Below, piece by piece: positions 59,707-64,000 of a stretch of DNA of 64,000 nucleotides. The position numbers and the translations under genes were made by a program. The notes under the pieces were generated by a model. The model had not been told where the DNA came from, did not search any database, and saw only the letters and a list, made by a program, of their open reading frames with translations. Position 1 is the stretch's first letter, and each line of letters begins with the position of its first letter. This DNA comes from Strongylocentrotus droebachiensis (lineage: Eukaryota; Echinodermata; Echinoidea; Camarodonta; Strongylocentrotidae): contig JAVYIG010000703.1 of assembly GCA_035222895.1 (NCBI GenBank), positions 124,001-188,000 on the forward strand. Direction: 5' to 3'.

Positions 59707-61323
59707 TATTTTAATTGAATTTGTACAAAAACACAATTCAATTAAAATAAATTTGTGACCACTTTTTTTGTGTGCACGATTACTCAAAATTGAACCGTCC
59801 AATTTCTTTCAAATTTAACACAGTCATAGGTCATCATCTTAAGACGTGACAGGAACATTTTCAAGTTCATCAAAATATCGTGACGTCATCCAGGCGACAT
59901 TTTGTGAAGTACTCTAAAATTCAACTCATGATCATATCTTCATAACGGGAACTCATTTCTCATTCATATTTATAACGATTATGGTCAATATCCGTCCGGT
60001 CAACTTAAGGTCAATTATCGCGCGCGTACGCGTCCGTTCGCGCGTCGGTGCGCGCGAAAATAAAAAATGCTCATAATCACTTTTTGATCAAATTAGAGTA
60101 CGTTTTAGGCCATTTCAAGCATTTCGAGAATTTTGCGTGCGCACACCTTTCCGCGCGCATAAATTTGCGCGCACGTTTTTGTTCGTAATGGTCGAACGCA
60201 ACCTAGAAACGCAATTTGTGGTCTTACATAGTATTGCCCATTTTTTTCCGAACAATTTGATACCATGTTTATCTCTTTATGACCATTAATAACGAAATGA
60301 GCGTCCGTTCAAGGTAAATGTCTGTGCGTGCGAGCTCTTTTAATACATAGCATATGGGCAAAAACATGCCTATACGAAATACATTATTAACCGTATAGAA
60401 CAAATATTATTGCTCGATCTGAAAAGTCAACGGCAAAATGCGTGGGAAAGTAGTGAGCAATAATCGAGCCAGTTGTACATTTCATCGCGCATCAGCTGCT
60501 GGTGACCATGACAATGTATATTACGCATATAACAAAATGCGCAGTATGAGCGATCTCCATTGTGACGTAACAATCACACCCTAGGCATACTGTTTGCAGT
60601 GTATCTCTGTAAATGTTGATCAATTTTCTTCCAAATTTTGATATGTTTTAGCTGAGACAATTTTCAACAAATGCCGTCGCCACGATTTTTCATTTTCACA
60701 AAAGCATCATGGCGTATTTTTGCGATTAAAAGAGGCATGTCAATTTTTCACATTTTGCGTGTATTCTCTATGGGACATGACTTTTTCTCAAATCTGGATT
60801 CTACATTCCTGTCTTTTGCGAGCAATATCGCCGTTTTTTGCGCTTGGTTTTTGTTGATTTTTGAGTATATTGTAGCTGAGACTGTATGCTATCTAAATAT
60901 TTCCTCACTTTTTTCAATCAGATGTCACGATCACGCTTATGATCATGATCATCATCATTATCATAATGATGATAATCATCCCCATCAAAATCTTCATGAT
61001 CGTGATTATCATCATCATTATCATCAATATCATCATCATCATCATCATCAATGTCACCATCATCATCATTATCGTCATGGTCTGAAGATGATGATCATCA
61101 ACATCATCATGATCATGATCATTATCATCATCATTAACATTATCGTTTTTATCATCATATAACATTATCATTATCATGATCATCATCACCTTTACTATCA
61201 TGATCATCATGTTCATCATGATCATCATTGTTTACATGTCAATATAACTTTTCCCATTCTCAAATCTATCATAAGACATAGACAGACCACCTTATTCGTC
61301 TTCGTGACGAATTAAATTTCTAG
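59707..61323 (+). repeat. Unit 24 (C head, A-like body, B 3' end), with a replaced segment
   Basis: Same head and 5' body as unit 14. 60,380-60,598 is unrelated to any other unit and replaces about 190 bp of the A-like body. The 3' part is B with a long (ATC)n. Confidence 0.65.
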
Positions 61324-62765
61324 TTATTATTATTATTCTTTATTTTTATTTATTGTTCCCACTTTTTTGTTCCGACGATAACTCACGATCAGTTCAGTCA
61401 ATTTCGTTCAATTTTGGCACAGTCATAGGTCATTGTCATAAGACGCGACAGGAACATTTTCAAGGTCATCAAGTCTTCATGACGTCATCCAGGCGCCATT
61501 TTGTGTTTTTTTTGGTACTTTTTACTCATGATCATATCTTCATAACGGAAAGGCATTTCTCATTTATATTTATCATGATTAGGGTCAATATTCGTCCGGT
61601 CAGTTTTAGGTCAAAAAACGCGCGCGCATGCGTACGTCCGCGCGTTAGCGCGCGCGCAAAAAATAAAAATGCTTCAAATCGTCTCAAAATAATTTTGCAT
61701 ACGTTTTAGGCCATTTTAAGCATTTTGCAAAAAAACGCGCACACGCGCATGGGCGCGCGTTTTCTCGTGTCCTGGCATTTGGCAACATAAAATCGCCAAT
61801 TTTTTTCCGTCATCATATCTGACACATTCTTTCAAGCATTTTGATACATTGTTCACCTTTTTCTGCCCAATAATAACGGAATGAGCGTCCGTTTAAGATA
61901 ATGTCCGTGCGTGCGAGCTCTTGTAGTACATAGCATATATGGGCAAAAACATCCCATTTTAAAAATCGAAACAGCTCTTCAGATAGTCCATTGACCCTCA
62001 ATTTTTATATCATGGTTGGAAAAAGCATGAGTTGGACATATGATTTCATACCACCCTGACTCGTACAAAGTGAAACAAAGTCTTAATATTGGCATCTAAA
62101 CTCCAAAAAATGTATTTTGTTGATGACGTCATTTTTTTCTTTGTTTAATTGAGATTATCTCACGTATCGGTGATCGATTTTCACCCAGATTTTAATATGT
62201 TGTAGCTGAGATAATTTTCTATCAGAAATTTGTCATATATTATCATTTAGATGACGTCATCATAGTATAATATTCGATTAAAGGCGGCAATGCATAATTT
62301 GTCATATTTGCGTGTTATGTCTATGGGAGGTCACTTTTTTCAAAACATGAATCTGCATGACAGTGTGTTTTGACCAGTGTCTCGGTTGTTATTCAAAACA
62401 GTTTTCAACCAAATCTTAATATGTTGTAGCTGAGACTATATGCTATCTAAATATTTTCTCATTTTTTCAATCAGATGTCAGGATCATGCTCATACTCATC
62501 ATCGTCATCATCAATATCATCATGGTCTGAAGATGATAATCATCAACATCATCATGATCATGATCATTATCATCATCATTAACATTATCGTTTTTATCAT
62601 CATATAACATTATCATTATCATCATCACCTTTACTATCATGATCATCACCATGTTCATCATGATCATCATTGTTTACATGTCTATATAACTTCTCCCATT
62701 CTCAAATCTATCATAAGACTTAGACAGACCACCTTATTCGTCTTCGTGACGAATTAAATTTCTAG
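61324..62765 (+). repeat. Unit 25, headless chimera, copy of unit 5
   Basis: 1,442 bp matching 31,815-33,255 at offset 29,509-29,510. It joins after CTAG inside the (TTA)n tract, without the heads of unit 5. Confidence 0.72.
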
Positions 62766-64000
62766 TTATTATTATTAGGTGGTCTGTCAACGACAGATCA
62801 CCTATTGTTTTCGTCAGAATTTTCTTTCTTTATTATTATTATTATTATTTATTTTTATTTCCTACACTTTGTTGTGCCATAGATAACTCAAGTTTGGTTC
62901 CGTCAATTTCATTCAATTTTGGCACAGTCATAGGTCATTGCCATAAGACGTGACAGTAACCTTTTCAAGGTCATCAGGTCATCATGACGTCATCCAGGCG
63001 CCATTTTGTGAAATCACATTATCCATCATATATTCATGATGCATAAGCAAAGGTCATTCATATACATATCACATATACTTCAGGTCAAGGGTCAACAGGT
63101 CATGTCATCAAAGGTCACATAAAGGTCATGACGCGCACGTACGCGCGCGTCAAAATTTTAAAATGCTCAAAATCACTTAACTATTAAACGAGAGTACGAA
63201 TCAGGTCATTTTAAGCATTTCAAAAATTTCCGTCCGTAAGTGTCCCCGCGCGCGGTGTGCGCGCTCACAGAGCGTGGAAAAGGTCAAATTCAAAATGTTT
63301 ACATGATTTAGATTCCTCTTAACGTAATTGACAATTTACATTAATTTCAGTCACTCTTTATATTTCATAAGGCCGTGAGCGTGCGTCAAAGTTCAAAATC
63401 CGCGCGTACTGCTATGGGCAATATAATGCAAATTTGATCAAAAACATGCCATTTTAAAAATCGAAATAGCTCTTCAGATAGTCCGTCGACCCCCAATTTT
63501 TATATCATGGTTGGAAAGAGCATGAGTTGGAGATATGATTTCATACCACCCTGACTCGTACAAAGTGAAACAAAGTCATCATATTGGCATCTAAACTCAA
63601 ACAAATGTTTTTTGTTGATGACGTCATTTTTGTCTTTGTTTAATTGAGATTATCTCACTTATCAGTGATCGATTTTCTCCCAGAATTTAATATGTTGTAG
63701 CTGAGATAATTCTCTATCAAAAATATGTCATTCATTTTTCATTTCGATGACGTCATCATAGTTAAATATTCCATTAAAGGCGACAATGCATAATTTGTCA
63801 TATTTGCGTGTTATGTCTATGGGAGGTCACTTTTTTCAAAACATGAATCTGCATGACAAGGTGTTTTGACCAGTATCTCGGTTGTTATTCAACAGTTTTC
63901 TCCCAAATTTTAGTATGTTGTAGCTGAGACTATTTGCTATCTAAATATTTCCTTATTTTTTCAATCAGATGTCAGGATCATGCTTATGCTCATCATCATC
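62766..64000 (+). repeat. Unit 26 (B), one head, cut by window end
   Basis: CAACG-loop head near 62,776. The first part is unit 12-like (TGTGCCATAGATAACTC). The window ends inside its microsatellite. Confidence 0.7.

Larger units (their letters stand above)
25935..64000 (+). repeat. Family B/C array: about 26 head-to-tail rolling-circle-like units
   Basis: Units of about 1.35-1.7 kb in one orientation. Consensus order: optional head TTAGGTGGTCTG with a 12-bp-stem hairpin; GATTTCGTCAGAATTTTCTT and (TTTA/TTA)n; TTTTTTGTGCCCAGGATAACTC; GTGACGTCATCCAGGCGCC; AGGTCA cluster; CG island; AATTTACATTAATTTCAGTC; CGTACTGCTATGGGC; GATGACGTCAT twice; TGCGTGTTATGTCTATGGGA; (ATC)n; GTTTACATGTCTATATAAC; then AGACAGACCACCTTATTCGT, a 7-bp-stem hairpin ATTCGTCTTCGTGACGAAT and CTAG. 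ACAGACCACCT at 3' complements AGGTGGTCTGT at 5'. Architecture matches non-autonomous Helitron/Helentron elements; no Rep/helicase ORF. Repetitive short frames (His-, Ile- or Met-rich) are microsatellite shadows. Confidence 0.75.

Noticed and set aside
25086..62670. His-, Ile-, Met- or Asp-rich frames on both strands
   Set aside because: These are translations of (ATC)n / (ATG)n microsatellites, not proteins.
25935..64000. CRISPR-like regular array
   Set aside because: The repeats are over 1.3 kb, not 25-40 bp with unique spacers, and the DNA is animal.

Overview
The window is animal genomic DNA, almost entirely transposable elements and element-derived repeats. It is not prokaryotic. It holds non-LTR retrotransposons of two or three kinds, a degraded Ty3/gypsy element, PIF/Harbinger-like and hAT-like DNA elements, and one spliced exon of a mitofusin gene. 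The mix of CR1/L2-type LINE 3' ends, Harbinger/hAT MITEs and microsatellite-cored rolling-circle-like repeats suggests a marine invertebrate (echinoderm, mollusc or lower chordate). I cannot name the species from the sequence.

Region 1 (1-13,417) is a stack of nested insertions. A nearly complete Jockey/CR1-type LINE with an open 1,037-residue endonuclease-reverse transcriptase (472-3585) abuts a decayed Ty3/gypsy element. That gypsy element is visible in three pieces (4096-5055, 8056-8889, 13,158-13,417). The first gap holds a 5'-truncated CR1/L2-like LINE, itself interrupted by a PIF/Harbinger deletion derivative (5595-7574) and a G-rich hAT-type MITE (7578-7900). The second gap holds a large foldback element (8893-13,157). 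Into it went a second copy of the same family (8991-10,662), a different 918-bp element (9638-10,555), and an RTE-like LINE tail split by a foldback built of ACCAGTTGA motifs (10,967-12,377). Target-site duplications and paralogous empty sites let the order be read.

Region 2 (13,418-20,744) is a head-to-tail array of five units of repeat family A. Region 3 (20,745-23,065) is the only stretch resembling host sequence: a mitofusin exon on the minus strand (22,104-22,266), a possible diverged partial copy of its 3' half (about 21,551-21,605), and a 257-bp hAT-type MITE with an exact 8-bp duplication. Region 4 (23,066-64,000) is a decayed mosaic (23,066-25,934) followed by about 26 head-to-tail units, mostly 1.35-1.7 kb, of the related families B and C, running off the right edge.

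The most interesting system is the A/B/C repeat. Each unit looks like a non-autonomous rolling-circle (Helitron/Helentron-type) element: 5' T(C/T)AGGTGG, a 5' hairpin, an internal (ATC)n microsatellite near the 3' end, a short 3' hairpin and a terminal CTAG before T. The 5' and 3' termini are complementary, and the complementarity is kept by a paired change between families A and B. Units join exactly after CTAG, as expected of rolling-circle concatemers, and later exchange is visible as chimeric units, a 4,241-bp-period duplication, a 1,354-bp-period duplication and a near-identical pair 29.5 kb apart. Every unit also carries conserved TGACGTCA palindromes, a GGCGCCATTTTG motif and, in family B, a cluster of AGGTCA half-sites. 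No Rep/helicase gene is present, so any mobilisation would have to be in trans.
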